A stretch of DNA of 54,950 nucleotides, from NCBI GenBank assembly GCA_027859205.1, contig JAQIBH010000083.1, positions 1-54,950 on the forward strand. Direction: 5' to 3'. A program made the translations under genes and the position numbers. Origin of the DNA: Bacteroidales bacterium. Its GTDB lineage: Bacteria; Bacteroidota; Bacteroidia; Bacteroidales; UBA12077. Positions 33,404 to 41,793 of this stretch are shown one piece after another. Position 1 is the first letter of the stretch; every line of letters starts with the position of its first letter. Below the pieces are notes generated by a model. The model searched no databases. It saw nothing but the letters and a program-made list of their open reading frames with translations, and was not told where the DNA came from.

Positions 33404-33937
33404 ATGGAAAAGAAAAATAAGTATATGGATTTAAATGCTCTGATTTCCGATATGCAATTAAAAGATAAGAGATATAAGAATATATTTAAAAGATTTCAGA
33501 TAATATTCTTTGTTTTTATTTTTATATACGGAGGTTTATTTTTAGTTAATCCAGATGCAGAACTAACGATAAATGACCGATTAGCAGGAGGATGTTACGT
33601 TATAGCATTTTCATTATTTGCTTTTTATTTTAGGAAATATTATAAAAAGTACAAGGAAGTAAATTATTCCGATTCAGTAAAAAAAGTATTAACTGATGCT
33701 GAAAAACGATATCGATTTAAAAAGCCCGATTTTGTTCTTGTTTTTATTGGAATTATTTTGATTGGTATTGCAACTGTCTTAGTTTCATCCAAATTTAGTA
33801 ATGGAGATTATAATATTATTTATATATACATTCTTTTATTAATAATAGGAATTTCCGTTGGTTATTTGTGGTGGCGAAAAGATAACAGACCTATCTGGTT
33901 ATCTACTAAAAAACTACTAAAGGAACTTGACGAATAA
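33404..33937 (+). CDS. Four-helix membrane protein coupled to the sigma factor gene
   Basis: 177 residues with a charged cytoplasmic N-terminus of about 28 residues, then four hydrophobic spans near 29-45, 60-77, 110-129 and 138-157. A basic loop (FRKYYKKYKEV) lies between spans two and three. It does not match the usual single-span FecR-type or zinc-finger anti-sigma proteins. Tight linkage to the sigma gene suggests an atypical anti-sigma factor that binds through its N-terminus. Other functions remain possible. It ends in a strong terminator. Confidence 0.7.
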   Translation: MEKKNKYMDLNALISDMQLKDKRYKNIFKRFQIIFFVFIFIYGGLFLVNPDAELTINDRLAGGCYVIAFSLFAFYFRKYYKKYKEVNYSDSVKKVLTDAEKRYRFKKPDFVLVFIGIILIGIATVLVSSKFSNGDYNIIYIYILLLIIGISVGYLWWRKDNRPIWLSTKKLLKELDE

Positions 33938-33943
33938 TATTAA

Positions 33944-33976
33944 AAAACCCCAAATCAACTGATTTGGGGTTTTCTC
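33944..33976. terminator. Bidirectional terminator
   Basis: AAAACCCCAAATC (33944-33956), a 4-nt loop, and the perfect complement GATTTGGGGTTTT (33961-33973) lie between the sigma operon and the convergent proline dehydrogenase gene. Confidence 0.88.
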
Positions 33977-34013
33977 ATATCTCTGTACTTTGTACTCAGT
34001 ACTATTTTTGGAA

Positions 34014-34925
34014 TTATCCTTTAATGAAAATAGCTTTCATAATGGCATTAGCCATTTTGGGATTTTCCTTTAATCTGCGAGTCGAATATCCAAACCATTG
34101 TTTCCCGTAAGGAACATAAACTCTCATTCTATGACCTTTATCAAGAATAGATTGACGTAAACTAGGCGTTACACCATAAAGCATTTGGAATTCATACTTT
34201 TCTTTAGGTACTTTTAATTCTTCAATTAACTTATAAGCACCTTCAACAATAGGTTTGTCATGTGTTGCAATACCAGGATAATAGCCATTCTCTAAACAAA
34301 GCTTAATATCTTGCAAGAAATGCTCATTAACTTCTTCGTACTTTTTATAAGCAATTTCTGCAGGTTCTACATAAATTCCTTTGCAAATTCTGTAATTATT
34401 AGGAGCTTCTTTAGTATGAATGTCTGCTAAATCTTTAATATCCTGATGTGTGCGTTTCATATAAGATTGAAATACTAATCCTACATTCTTTGGAAATTCA
34501 GCTTTAAGTTTTCTGAATAATTCAATTTCTAAATCAGTACATGGAGAATCTTCCATATCAACACGAATAAAATTGTTATAGCTAGCTGCTTTAGCTACAA
34601 TCTCACGAACATAATTGTAACATACATCTTTATCCAATAATAATCCGAACATAGTTGGTTTAACAGAGTAGTTACAATCAATGTCTTCTTTTTCAACACG
34701 ATCAATTAATTCAAGATACTCTTTCGTATTTTCTTCAGCTTGATCAAGTGTTTTAATGAATTCACCTAAGATATCAATGGTTACCATGCAACCTTTTGAA
34801 TTTAGATCTTTCGACGCTTTGATAGCATCTTCAACCGTTTCCCCTGCAATGTAGGGCTTTGAAAATAGCCAAACGAACTTCTTTGGAAAGAATGGCAATA
34901 ATGTTGCGATTAATTTGTTAAACAT
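34014..34925 (-). CDS. Proline dehydrogenase, monofunctional
   Basis: 303 residues, a FAD-binding TIM-barrel. Motifs are the flavin and proline-binding sequences FIRVDMEDS, RICKGIYVEP, YEFQMLYGV and the closing MRVYVPYGKQWFGYSTRRLKENP. It oxidises proline to pyrroline-5-carboxylate and passes electrons to the quinone pool. The length suits the short monofunctional form. There is no P5C dehydrogenase nearby. It stands alone, with the 303-bp spacer upstream. Confidence 0.9.
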   Translation of the reverse strand: MFNKLIATLLPFFPKKFVWLFSKPYIAGETVEDAIKASKDLNSKGCMVTIDILGEFIKTLDQAEENTKEYLELIDRVEKEDIDCNYSVKPTMFGLLLDKDVCYNYVREIVAKAASYNNFIRVDMEDSPCTDLEIELFRKLKAEFPKNVGLVFQSYMKRTHQDIKDLADIHTKEAPNNYRICKGIYVEPAEIAYKKYEEVNEHFLQDIKLCLENGYYPGIATHDKPIVEGAYKLIEELKVPKEKYEFQMLYGVTPSLRQSILDKGHRMRVYVPYGKQWFGYSTRRLKENPKMANAIMKAIFIKG

Positions 34926-35228
34926 GTCCTTAATTATTATTAGTTATTTTATAAATCATATATGCTAAATTATAATTGCATAATTAGATATATTTTTTAC
35001 AAAAAAAAAGGAGAAAAATCAGGTTTTTGATCTTGAGCTTAAAAAACATTAGTAATCAAACAAAAATTCCACAGTCAAACTGCAGGATTTTTATTTCCTA
35101 AAATAGGAATAGTCATTCTGAACGAAGTGAAGAATCTAAATTAATCTAGAGATATTTCGCTTCGCTCAATATGACAACTTAAATTGAATATTATGATATC
35201 AGGTTTTGACTTAGTCTTATATTGTAAA
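34926..35228. other. 303-bp spacer between the TPM gene and proline dehydrogenase
   Basis: It holds the REP-like repeat at 35111-35176 and AT-rich sequence upstream of the proline dehydrogenase start. No further gene or RNA was recognised. Confidence 0.5.
35111..35176. repeat. REP-like inverted repeat
   Basis: AGTCATTCTGAACGAAGTGA... (35111-35137) faces ...TCGCTTCGCTCAATATGACA (to 35176). Same class as the inner arms at 871-937, with a different centre. Confidence 0.7.
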
Positions 35229-36062
35229 TTACCAGCTTCCACCAGCGCCTCCGCCACCAAAGCTTCCGCCACCAAATCCGCCAAATCCTCCGCCACCACC
35301 GAAACTTCCTCCACCTGAAGAAAAGTTTCCATAACTTCCACCATGACTTCTATTGGAGCTCAACATTCCCAGTGCAATCCAGAATGGTACATTATGACCA
35401 ACAGAATAATGACGAGCACGTTTAGCTCTTCCAATAAAACTGATAGCTATAATAATTAGAAATATAATTCCTCCTGGTATAGCAGAACCTTTTTTCCCTG
35501 TTGCTTGTTGGTATTCATCTGCAGTATATTCACCTCTGGTTAATTCAATAATTCTATTTGTAGCTTCATCCAAGCCTTTATAATACATTCCTTGTTTAAA
35601 ATATGGCAGAATCTCATTATTAACAATTCGTTTGGTAATAGCATCAGGCACTGCTCCTTCAAGTCCGTAACCTGTAGCAATATAAACTTCACCTTTCGAG
35701 TTTTGATATTTAGGTTTTACTAGAATTAAAATACCGTTATTTTTCCCCTTTTGTCCTATTCCCCATTTTTCACCTAAACCAAATGCATAGGAAGCAGGAT
35801 CATATCCATCTAAAGATTTAACAATAACAATCGCAATTTGAGTAGATGATTGATTATTAAATTGAACCATTTTATTCTCCAAAGTGCTATTTTCCTGGGC
35901 ACTTAGAAAATTGGTGTAATCGTTTACAATTCTCGGTGGATTTGATTTCTCAGGGAAATTTTGTGCAATTGCATTTATTGAAATTACCGATAATAATATC
36001 AATAATATATGTTTGATTTTATTTCTCATAGTTTTATTCTTTATCACCAAATGAAATTTCAT
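35229..36062 (-). CDS. TPM-domain membrane protein with Gly-rich tail (YgcG-like)
   Basis: 277 residues. Signal peptide (ending INAIAQ), a periplasmic TPM domain (about 37-165, RIVNDYTNFLSAQE, IVIVKSLDGYDPASYAFGLGEKWGIG), then one membrane span near 195-210 (IPGGIIFLIIIAISFIG). The last ~50 residues are almost only Gly, Phe and Ser (GGGSFGGGGGFGGFGGGSFG) with a terminal Trp. TPM proteins are linked to membrane protein quality control and photosystem repair in other organisms; the bacterial role is open. Its start overlaps the preceding TPM gene by 29 bp, or a later start (MRNKIKH) just after that gene's stop applies. Confidence 0.82.
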   Translation of the reverse strand: MKFHLVIKNKTMRNKIKHILLILLSVISINAIAQNFPEKSNPPRIVNDYTNFLSAQENSTLENKMVQFNNQSSTQIAIVIVKSLDGYDPASYAFGLGEKWGIGQKGKNNGILILVKPKYQNSKGEVYIATGYGLEGAVPDAITKRIVNNEILPYFKQGMYYKGLDEATNRIIELTRGEYTADEYQQATGKKGSAIPGGIIFLIIIAISFIGRAKRARHYSVGHNVPFWIALGMLSSNRSHGGSYGNFSSGGGSFGGGGGFGGFGGGSFGGGGAGGSW

Positions 36063-36477
36063 CCGACAATTCGTTTATATCTTCTTTTTGATACGGAAAA
36101 TGTTCTTTTAATGCTTGTCCTGCCATTTTAATTCCTGTGCTTAATCCAATATCAAATTTCGATTTTTTAAAATGATTAATTACTGTTTCTTTTATTTCTT
36201 CCCAGAAATTATCAGGTGTAACAGCATTAATTCCGGCATCACCTAAAATTGCAAATTTATTGTCACTTATTGATAAATAAAACAAAACACCATTTCGTAA
36301 TTCTGTTTTATGAATTTCCAGCTTTTCAAATATAAAAGCAGCTCGATCTAAAACAACTTCTTTACAGTCAGATTCGATGTGTACCCTTATTTCTCCCGAT
36401 GTATTTAATTCTGCTTCTGTAACAGCATCGGTGATAAGTTTCTTTTGTTCTTCGTTAAAAAATTGAGATGCTTTCAT
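36034..36477 (-). CDS. Cytoplasmic TPM-domain protein
   Basis: 147 residues, a lone TPM domain without signal peptide or membrane span (FFNEEQKKLITDAVTEAELNTSGEIRVHI cut here to its pattern, then RNGVLFYLSISDNKFAILGDAGINAVTPDNFW). It lies second in the lemA-TPM-TPM cluster. The same trio is common in Bacteroidota, and the soluble and membrane TPM proteins probably act together. Enzyme activity is unproven. Confidence 0.8.
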   Translation of the reverse strand: MKASQFFNEEQKKLITDAVTEAELNTSGEIRVHIESDCKEVVLDRAAFIFEKLEIHKTELRNGVLFYLSISDNKFAILGDAGINAVTPDNFWEEIKETVINHFKKSKFDIGLSTGIKMAGQALKEHFPYQKEDINELSDEISFGDKE

Positions 36478-36551
36478 TCATTTATGTTTTTTACTTATTT
36501 ATATTGTTATGCTTTTTACCTTGGTTTCCGGTAATTTACATTCTTTTGTTA

Positions 36552-36572
36552 CCTGCCTGCCGGTCAGGCAGG
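36552..36572. repeat. CCTGCCTG/CAGGCAGG hairpin
   Basis: CCTGCCTG (36552-36559) and CAGGCAGG (36565-36572) with a 5-nt loop. It abuts the structured repeat at 36573-36658, and a relative is embedded in the repeat at 39707-39720. Confidence 0.6.
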
Positions 36573-36658
36573 CTCGCTCCCGCAAATCCATTACGCTATC
36601 CGCTCGTGAACATCCATGATATATTCTTATTTCATATTAATGCTAGTGCATGGATGTT
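36573..36658 (-). repeat. Structured dispersed repeat, copy 2
   Basis: Read on the minus strand: AACATCCATG, a 30-nt loop, CATGGATGTT, then CACGAGC and GAGCGAG. This is the order seen at 23500-23623. Two stem positions differ from copy 1 and both changes are compensated on the opposite arm. It lies between lemA and the first TPM gene. Confidence 0.6.
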
Positions 36659-36664
36659 TCATAA

Positions 36665-37255
36665 TTAAAATTCTACTTTAGGTGCTTCGTTTGCATTTTC
36701 TTGTGCTTTGAAATATGATTTTTCTTCAAAATCGAACATATCAGCATATAAGTTCTTAGGGAACATTTTTATATAAGTATTATACCCTTGTGCACTTGTA
36801 TTAAACTTCTGACGTTCAACGGTTATTCTGTTTTCTGTTCCCTCAAGTTGTGATTGTAATTCCAAAAAGTTTTGATTTGCTTTTAAATCAGGATAACGTT
36901 CAACAACAACCATAAGTTTTGATAATGCAGAACTTAATCCTCCTTGAGCTTGCTGGAAAGCTTGCATATTGGCAGCAGTTAAATTTGTTGGATCAATAGT
37001 TGTTGAAGTAGCTTTTGCTCTTGCTTCAATTACACCTGTTAAAGTTTCACTCTCATGAGCAGCATAACCTTTTACCGTGCTAACTAAGTTTGGAATTAAA
37101 TCTGCACGACGTTGATATACGTTTTCTACTTGTGCCCATTGAGAAACAACTGCTTCATCCATAGCTACCATTTTATTATATGTGCCTTTTATTGATGAAT
37201 AAAAGAACAGAGATAATACAGCAATTACAATTATAATAATCCACGATTTTTTCAT
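36665..37255 (-). CDS. lemA: LemA family protein
   Basis: 196 residues. N-terminal membrane anchor (about 4-20, WIIIIVIAVLSLFFY), then a helical bundle with the family signatures QWAQVENVYQRRADLIPNLV, VVERYPDLKANQNFL and ITVERQKFN. LemA proteins have an N-out topology with the bundle in the periplasm or cytoplasm; function is poorly known but they are often linked to TPM proteins as here. A perfect Bacteroidota promoter is just upstream, so lemA leads the cluster. Confidence 0.9.
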   Translation of the reverse strand: MKKSWIIIIVIAVLSLFFYSSIKGTYNKMVAMDEAVVSQWAQVENVYQRRADLIPNLVSTVKGYAAHESETLTGVIEARAKATSTTIDPTNLTAANMQAFQQAQGGLSSALSKLMVVVERYPDLKANQNFLELQSQLEGTENRITVERQKFNTSAQGYNTYIKMFPKNLYADMFDFEEKSYFKAQENANEAPKVEF

Positions 37256-37285
37256 ATTTATTAAAATTTTAGATTAATGATTTAT

Positions 37286-37316
37286 CAAATTTAAATATAT
37301 CTTATCACCTATCAAA
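37286..37316 (-). promoter_or_regulatory. Consensus Bacteroidota promoter for the lemA cluster
   Basis: On the minus strand TTTG (37316-37313), exactly 19 bp, then TAAATTTG (37293-37286). The start codon is 30 bp downstream. Confidence 0.75.
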
Positions 37317-37673
37317 TAGTGTGCAAAGATTAACATTCAGTAATTATGTCATAAGGAATTGCCAAATCATGATATTTATCTTTCTTAATAAACTCTTAAT
37401 TTGTATTTTTGGCATTGATTTTAAGATAACCAGATTTTTATAAATTATGTATTTGAAACAAGATAATTCTTTCTTATCTGATAATTCATTGAGGATAAGA
37501 TATTCTTAGAAATAAGCAATTGTATAATACACGTGTCATTCTGAGCTTAGAGAAGAATCTCTAAAAGCTAAATGAGATGTTTCACTTCGTTCAACAAGAC
37601 ATTAAAGCGAGATATATTATGTTAATATTATCTAAAATCAATTCTCAAGTTTAATAATCAAAAAATCAATATA
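37317..37673. other. Spacer upstream of urocanate hydratase
   Basis: It contains a possible -7 box TATTTTTG (37404-37411) with TTTC 19 bp upstream, and the REP-like repeat at 37534-37601. The remaining sequence is AT-rich, without a gene. If the box is used, hutU has a leader of about 255 nt containing the repeat hairpin. Confidence 0.4.
37534..37601. repeat. REP-like inverted repeat upstream of hutU
   Basis: TGTCATTCTGAGCTTAGAGA... (37534-37560) faces ...TTTCACTTCGTTCAACAAGACA-like arm ending at 37601. Same class as 35111-35176. Confidence 0.65.
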
Positions 37674-39680
37674 ATGACAAGAGAAGAATTTCAAAAAGTA
37701 GTTTTACAAGGAATTCCCGCCGAATTGCCTTCTCCGAAATCATACGATCAGGAAATAAGTCATGCTCCAAAGCGAAAGGAGATTTTAACAATAAATGAGA
37801 AAAAATTAGCAGTTAAAAATGCTTTACGTTATTTCGATAAAAAACATCACGAAGTATTAGCAAAAGAGTTTGCAAAAGAATTAGAAGATTATGGACGAAT
37901 TTATATGCATCGCTTTCGTCCCGATTATAAAATATATGCACGATCTATAGATGATTTTCCAGCAAAATCGCGCCAAGCGCAAGCTATTATGTTAATGCTA
38001 AGCAATAACCTTGATTATGCTGTAGCTCAACATCCTCACGAATTAATTACCTATGGTGGTAATGGTGCTGTATTTCAGAATTGGGCACAGTATTTATTAA
38101 CCATGCAGTATTTGGCTACAATGACTGATGAACAAACTGTAGTTTTATATTCTGGTCATCCAATGGGAGTATTTCCTTCCCATAAAGATGCTCCACGGGT
38201 TGTAGTTACTAACGGAATGATGATTCCTAATTACTCAAAACCAGACGATTGGGAAAAATTTAATGCATTAGGTGTTACTCAATATGGACAAATGACTGCT
38301 GGTTCGTTTATGTATATCGGGCCACAAGGAATTGTTCATGGAACAACGATCACTGTATTAAATGCATGCCGTAAAATTTCTAAGCATGGAGAAGGTCCCG
38401 AAGGTAAAATATTTGTTACTTCAGGATTAGGAGGAATGAGTGGTGCTCAACCAAAAGCTGGTAATATTGCGGGAGTTGTAAGTATTACTGCTGAGATTAA
38501 TCCAAAGGCAGCTTATAAGCGTCATGAGCAAGGATGGGTCGATGAGGTAATTGAAGATGTAGATAAAGTAATTGAAACTGCTTTAGCATATAGTGAAAAG
38601 AAAGAAGCTCATTCAATAGCATTCTTAGGAAATATTGTTGAGTTATGGGAAAGACTGGCAGAACGTAAAATTCATATTCATTTAGGTTCTGATCAAACAT
38701 CGTTACATAATCCTTGGGCAGGTGGTTATTTTCCTGTTAGTTTAAGCTACGAAGATTCAATTAAAATGATGGCAGAAAATCCTTATGAATTTAAAAAGCA
38801 TGTTCAAGAATCATTAAGACGACAAGTTGCTGCAATTAATAAAATGACAGATCAAGGTACTTATTTCTTTGATTACGGAAATGCATTTTTGTTAGAATCA
38901 AGCAGAGCTGATGCTGACATTATGAAAGAAGATGGTAATTTTAAATATCCATCGTATGTTCAAGATATTATGGGTCCTATGTGTTTCGATTATGGTTTTG
39001 GACCATTTCGTTGGGTTTGTACATCATCTAAACCAGAAGATTTAGACTTATCAGATCAGATTGCAATGGATGTTTTAGAAGAAATTGCAAAAACAGCACC
39101 ACTGGAGATATCACAGCAAATGAAAGATAATATTCGCTGGATAAGCGAAGCGAAAAAGAATAATTTAGTAGTTGGTTCTCAAGCACGTATTTTATACGCC
39201 GACTGCGAAGGCAGAACAAAAATTGCAGCTGAATTTAATAAAGCAGTAAACGATGGTCGATTATCGGCTCCAGTTGTTTTAGGCCGCGATCATCATGATG
39301 TTTCTGGCACGGATTCACCTTTCCGTGAAACTTCAAATATATACGATGGCTCGCAATTCACTGCTGATATGGCAATTCAGAATGTTATTGGAGATTCCTT
39401 CCGAGGTGCAACCTGGGTTTCAATCCATAATGGTGGCGGAGTAGGTTGGGGCGAAGTAATAAATGGAGGTTTTGGAATGGTACTTGACGGAAGTGACGAT
39501 GCTGATCGACGATTACGTATGATGTTACATTGGGATGTAAACAATGGTATTGCGCGAAGAAGTTGGGCAAGAAACGATAGTGCTTTATTTGCCATTAAAC
39601 GTGAAATGGAACGAACACCTGATTTAAAAGTTACTGTTCCAAATATTGCCGATGATGAACTTATTGATAAATTATTTTAA
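37674..39680 (+). CDS. hutU: Urocanate hydratase
   Basis: 668 residues, the longer form known in Bacteroidota (E. coli-type enzymes are about 550). The NAD-binding core carries SGLGGMSGAQPKAGNIAG, with YVQDIMGPMCFDYGFGPFRWV and HNGGGVGWGEVINGGFG in the C-terminal part. It converts urocanate to imidazolonepropionate in histidine degradation, using NAD+ as an electrophile. No hutH, hutI or glutamate formiminotransferase gene is in view, so the pathway is split. The reading frame is complete. Confidence 0.95.
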   Translation: MTREEFQKVVLQGIPAELPSPKSYDQEISHAPKRKEILTINEKKLAVKNALRYFDKKHHEVLAKEFAKELEDYGRIYMHRFRPDYKIYARSIDDFPAKSRQAQAIMLMLSNNLDYAVAQHPHELITYGGNGAVFQNWAQYLLTMQYLATMTDEQTVVLYSGHPMGVFPSHKDAPRVVVTNGMMIPNYSKPDDWEKFNALGVTQYGQMTAGSFMYIGPQGIVHGTTITVLNACRKISKHGEGPEGKIFVTSGLGGMSGAQPKAGNIAGVVSITAEINPKAAYKRHEQGWVDEVIEDVDKVIETALAYSEKKEAHSIAFLGNIVELWERLAERKIHIHLGSDQTSLHNPWAGGYFPVSLSYEDSIKMMAENPYEFKKHVQESLRRQVAAINKMTDQGTYFFDYGNAFLLESSRADADIMKEDGNFKYPSYVQDIMGPMCFDYGFGPFRWVCTSSKPEDLDLSDQIAMDVLEEIAKTAPLEISQQMKDNIRWISEAKKNNLVVGSQARILYADCEGRTKIAAEFNKAVNDGRLSAPVVLGRDHHDVSGTDSPFRETSNIYDGSQFTADMAIQNVIGDSFRGATWVSIHNGGGVGWGEVINGGFGMVLDGSDDADRRLRMMLHWDVNNGIARRSWARNDSALFAIKREMERTPDLKVTVPNIADDELIDKLF

Positions 39681-39687
39681 GAAATAT

Positions 39688-39772
39688 TGTCATTCCGCAC
39701 TCTGACTGCCGTCAGGCAGGTGTTGCGGAATCTATATAACTGGAAGATTCCGGCTCTTTGGCCGGAATGACA
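39688..39772. repeat. REP-like pair of palindromes after hutU
   Basis: TGTCATTCC...GGAATC (39688-39732, with an embedded ACTGCCGTCAGGCAG palindrome) and GATTCCGGCTC...GGAATGACA (39746-39772). The pair is in the opposite order to that at 32736-32800. May end hutU transcription. Confidence 0.65.
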
Positions 39773-39789
39773 CTGGAAACTGAATAATT

Positions 39790-39918
39790 GAGGATGTCCA
39801 AAAAGACCAAGTAGCTGTCATTCTGAGCTTGTCGAAGAATCTATTTAATTATTAATGAGATATTTCGACAGGCTCAATATGACATTTTTCATAGAAGGTA
39901 TACTTTTCGGATATCCTC
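39790..39918. repeat. Composite nested inverted-repeat element, copy B
   Basis: Outer arms GAGGATGTCCAAAAAG (39790-39805) and CTTTTCGGATATCCTC (39903-39918) match at 14 of 16 positions. The inner arms are TGTCATTCTGAGCTTGTCGA... and ...TTCGACAGGCTCAATATGACA (to 39893). Same architecture and outer sequence as 841-975. Confidence 0.72.
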
Positions 39919-39943
39919 TATTATTACACATAAAACAATTAAT

Positions 39944-41002
39944 TTACTTTTTTTCTTTTTTCGAGAATAATCTTATTAACCAGTTTCGTTTTACAACCTT
40001 AGCAGCTTCTTCAACCTCTTTTGCTCCTTTGTTTACATTTTGAACAGCAATTTCTATACTGTCAGCAAAAGCAGTATCATAAATCAGGCGGTTAATCAAT
40101 CCTTGTCCTTCATTTATTTCATCTGTAATTTTTACGAGATTTTCAGATAGAATTTTGGTTTTTTCTGCTGTGTAATCTAGGTTTTTACCTGTTCTGCTGA
40201 GCCCTGATGTAAATGTTGTGTCGGTAAAAATTTCTCCAAATATACCTTGTCCACTATTAACTTGATTCGTAATTTTAACTAAATTATCAGTCGATTTTTG
40301 TAGGTTTTCGCCAGCTTCATATATTTTTTTAGCTAAAATTGTATCCGATAACAGCATACCAATTGTCCCTTTTTCTTTAGACATTTTATCTGTTATTTCA
40401 GCAACGTTTTCTGTTAGTGAAGCGGTCTTTTTTGCAATTTTACTCAGGTTTGTAGCAAAAGATTCGTCAGCAAAAATTTTTCCAAAAGCTCCTTCTCCAC
40501 GATTGATCTTTTCTGTGATTTCTGCAACGTTTTTAGTAATAATAACAGTATTTATGCTAGATGAATTTAGTTGCCTAAGAATATTATCGATCTTAACTAC
40601 TTCGATTGTACCCAGAATATCTCCTTCTTCTACATTTGCAGTATGAATATTCCCGGAGTAAATATTGACAATTTTGTTACCCATTAATCCTTCAGATCCT
40701 ATTTCTATTTTTGAATCTTTACGAATAAATTGTCTTATACCTTCTTGGATTGATAAATCTACACTAACCAAAGAATCATTAATTATTTGAACTTGGGAAA
40801 CAGTACCAATATTAATACCAGAGAATCGTACATTATTTCCAACCTTTAATCCGCTTATGTCAGTAAATATACCGCTTACTTGAAATTTTTTACTAAAGAG
40901 GTTAACTTGACTCCCTATATAATAAATGCCAAAAATAAATAATACAATTCCTATTGCTACAAAGAAACCTAGCTTTAGGTTATTTTTTTTAGTGTTGTGC
41001 AT
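39944..41002 (-). CDS. mlaD: MCE-domain lipid-binding protein (MlaD-like)
   Basis: 352 residues. One N-terminal span (about 10-28, LGFFVAIGIVLFIFGIYYI), then the MCE/MlaD domain (about 38-118, FTDISGLKVGNNVRFSGINIGTVSQVQI, IGSEGLMGNKIVNI). A long coiled C-terminal region contains repeats of the form IxxxxGxxGxIFxDxxF (GEGAFGKIFADESF, GQGIFGEIFTDTTF, GQGLINRLIYDTAF). It would form the periplasmic hexamer of a phospholipid transporter together with the ATPase and permease encoded upstream (11-bp gap to the ATPase gene). The direction of lipid flow is not shown by sequence. Confidence 0.88.
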   Translation of the reverse strand: MHNTKKNNLKLGFFVAIGIVLFIFGIYYIGSQVNLFSKKFQVSGIFTDISGLKVGNNVRFSGINIGTVSQVQIINDSLVSVDLSIQEGIRQFIRKDSKIEIGSEGLMGNKIVNIYSGNIHTANVEEGDILGTIEVVKIDNILRQLNSSSINTVIITKNVAEITEKINRGEGAFGKIFADESFATNLSKIAKKTASLTENVAEITDKMSKEKGTIGMLLSDTILAKKIYEAGENLQKSTDNLVKITNQVNSGQGIFGEIFTDTTFTSGLSRTGKNLDYTAEKTKILSENLVKITDEINEGQGLINRLIYDTAFADSIEIAVQNVNKGAKEVEEAAKVVKRNWLIRLFSKKEKK

Positions 41003-41013
41003 AAGCTATAATT

Positions 41014-41793
41014 TTAATCTGTTTTAAAATATGAACTAATCCATTCATCATTAGAATTTTTAAGTTCATTGAATTTTCCTTCGGCCCGAATTACCCCTTC
41101 GTGCAAGATCAACATTCTATTTGATGTAATTTTGGCGCAATTCAAATCATGAGATATAATAATAGATGATGTTTTATATTTATCTTGAATTTTTAAAATT
41201 AAAGAGCTAATCTCCCGTGATGTTAAAGGATCAAGACCAGTGGTTGGCTCGTCATATAGAATAATATCGGGTTTAAGTATTAATGTTCTTGCTAAGCCAA
41301 TTCGTTTTTTCATGCCTCCTGAAAGTTCCGATGGCATTTTATCAATAGTATCAACTAATCCCACATTTTCAAGAGCTTCAACTATAAGTCCATCAATAAT
41401 ATGCGGATCAGTTATAGTTTTATTTCGGCGCAATGGAAATTCCAGGTTTTCTTTTACTGTCATTGAATCATATAAAGCATTTCCTTGGAAAATAAATCCG
41501 ACTTTGGTTCGAAGAGTATTGAGTTCTCGTGAACTCATTTCTGCTATTTCTTTATTAAAAACTTTAAGTGAACCCGAATCGGGATAAATTAAACCAACAA
41601 TACATTTAATAAGAACTGATTTTCCTATTCCTGATTTCCCTAAAATAACTACATTTTCACCTTCGTTTACAACCATGTTAATGTCTTTCAATACTGCATT
41701 TTTATTAAATGATTTTTTTAAATGTTCAATTTGTATAACAATTTCTTGATTGTTGATAAGCTTATTATTGATATTTTCTTTTTGTTCAATCAT
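41014..41793 (-). CDS. mlaF: ABC transporter ATPase (MlaF-like)
   Basis: 259 residues. Walker A is VILGKSGIGKSVLIK, the signature is ELSGGMKKRIGLARTL, Walker B is DIILYDEPTTGLDP, and the switch His is in SIIISHDL. The KKR(IG)LAR signature with SGGM is typical of Mla/Ttg2A ATPases. It powers lipid movement with MlaE and MlaD. It directly abuts mlaE. Confidence 0.92.
   Translation of the reverse strand: MIEQKENINNKLINNQEIVIQIEHLKKSFNKNAVLKDINMVVNEGENVVILGKSGIGKSVLIKCIVGLIYPDSGSLKVFNKEIAEMSSRELNTLRTKVGFIFQGNALYDSMTVKENLEFPLRRNKTITDPHIIDGLIVEALENVGLVDTIDKMPSELSGGMKKRIGLARTLILKPDIILYDEPTTGLDPLTSREISSLILKIQDKYKTSSIIISHDLNCAKITSNRMLILHEGVIRAEGKFNELKNSNDEWISSYFKTD

Noticed and set aside
35141-35344. 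Valine/Ala/Glu-rich frame on the minus strand over the end of the TPM gene
   Set aside because: It is the alternate-frame reading of the Gly-rich tail codons and of a REP repeat.
36468-36668. 66-codon hydrophobic frame on the plus strand between the TPM gene and lemA
   Set aside because: It runs through the palindromic and structured repeats, overlaps a real start codon and has no recognisable domain.
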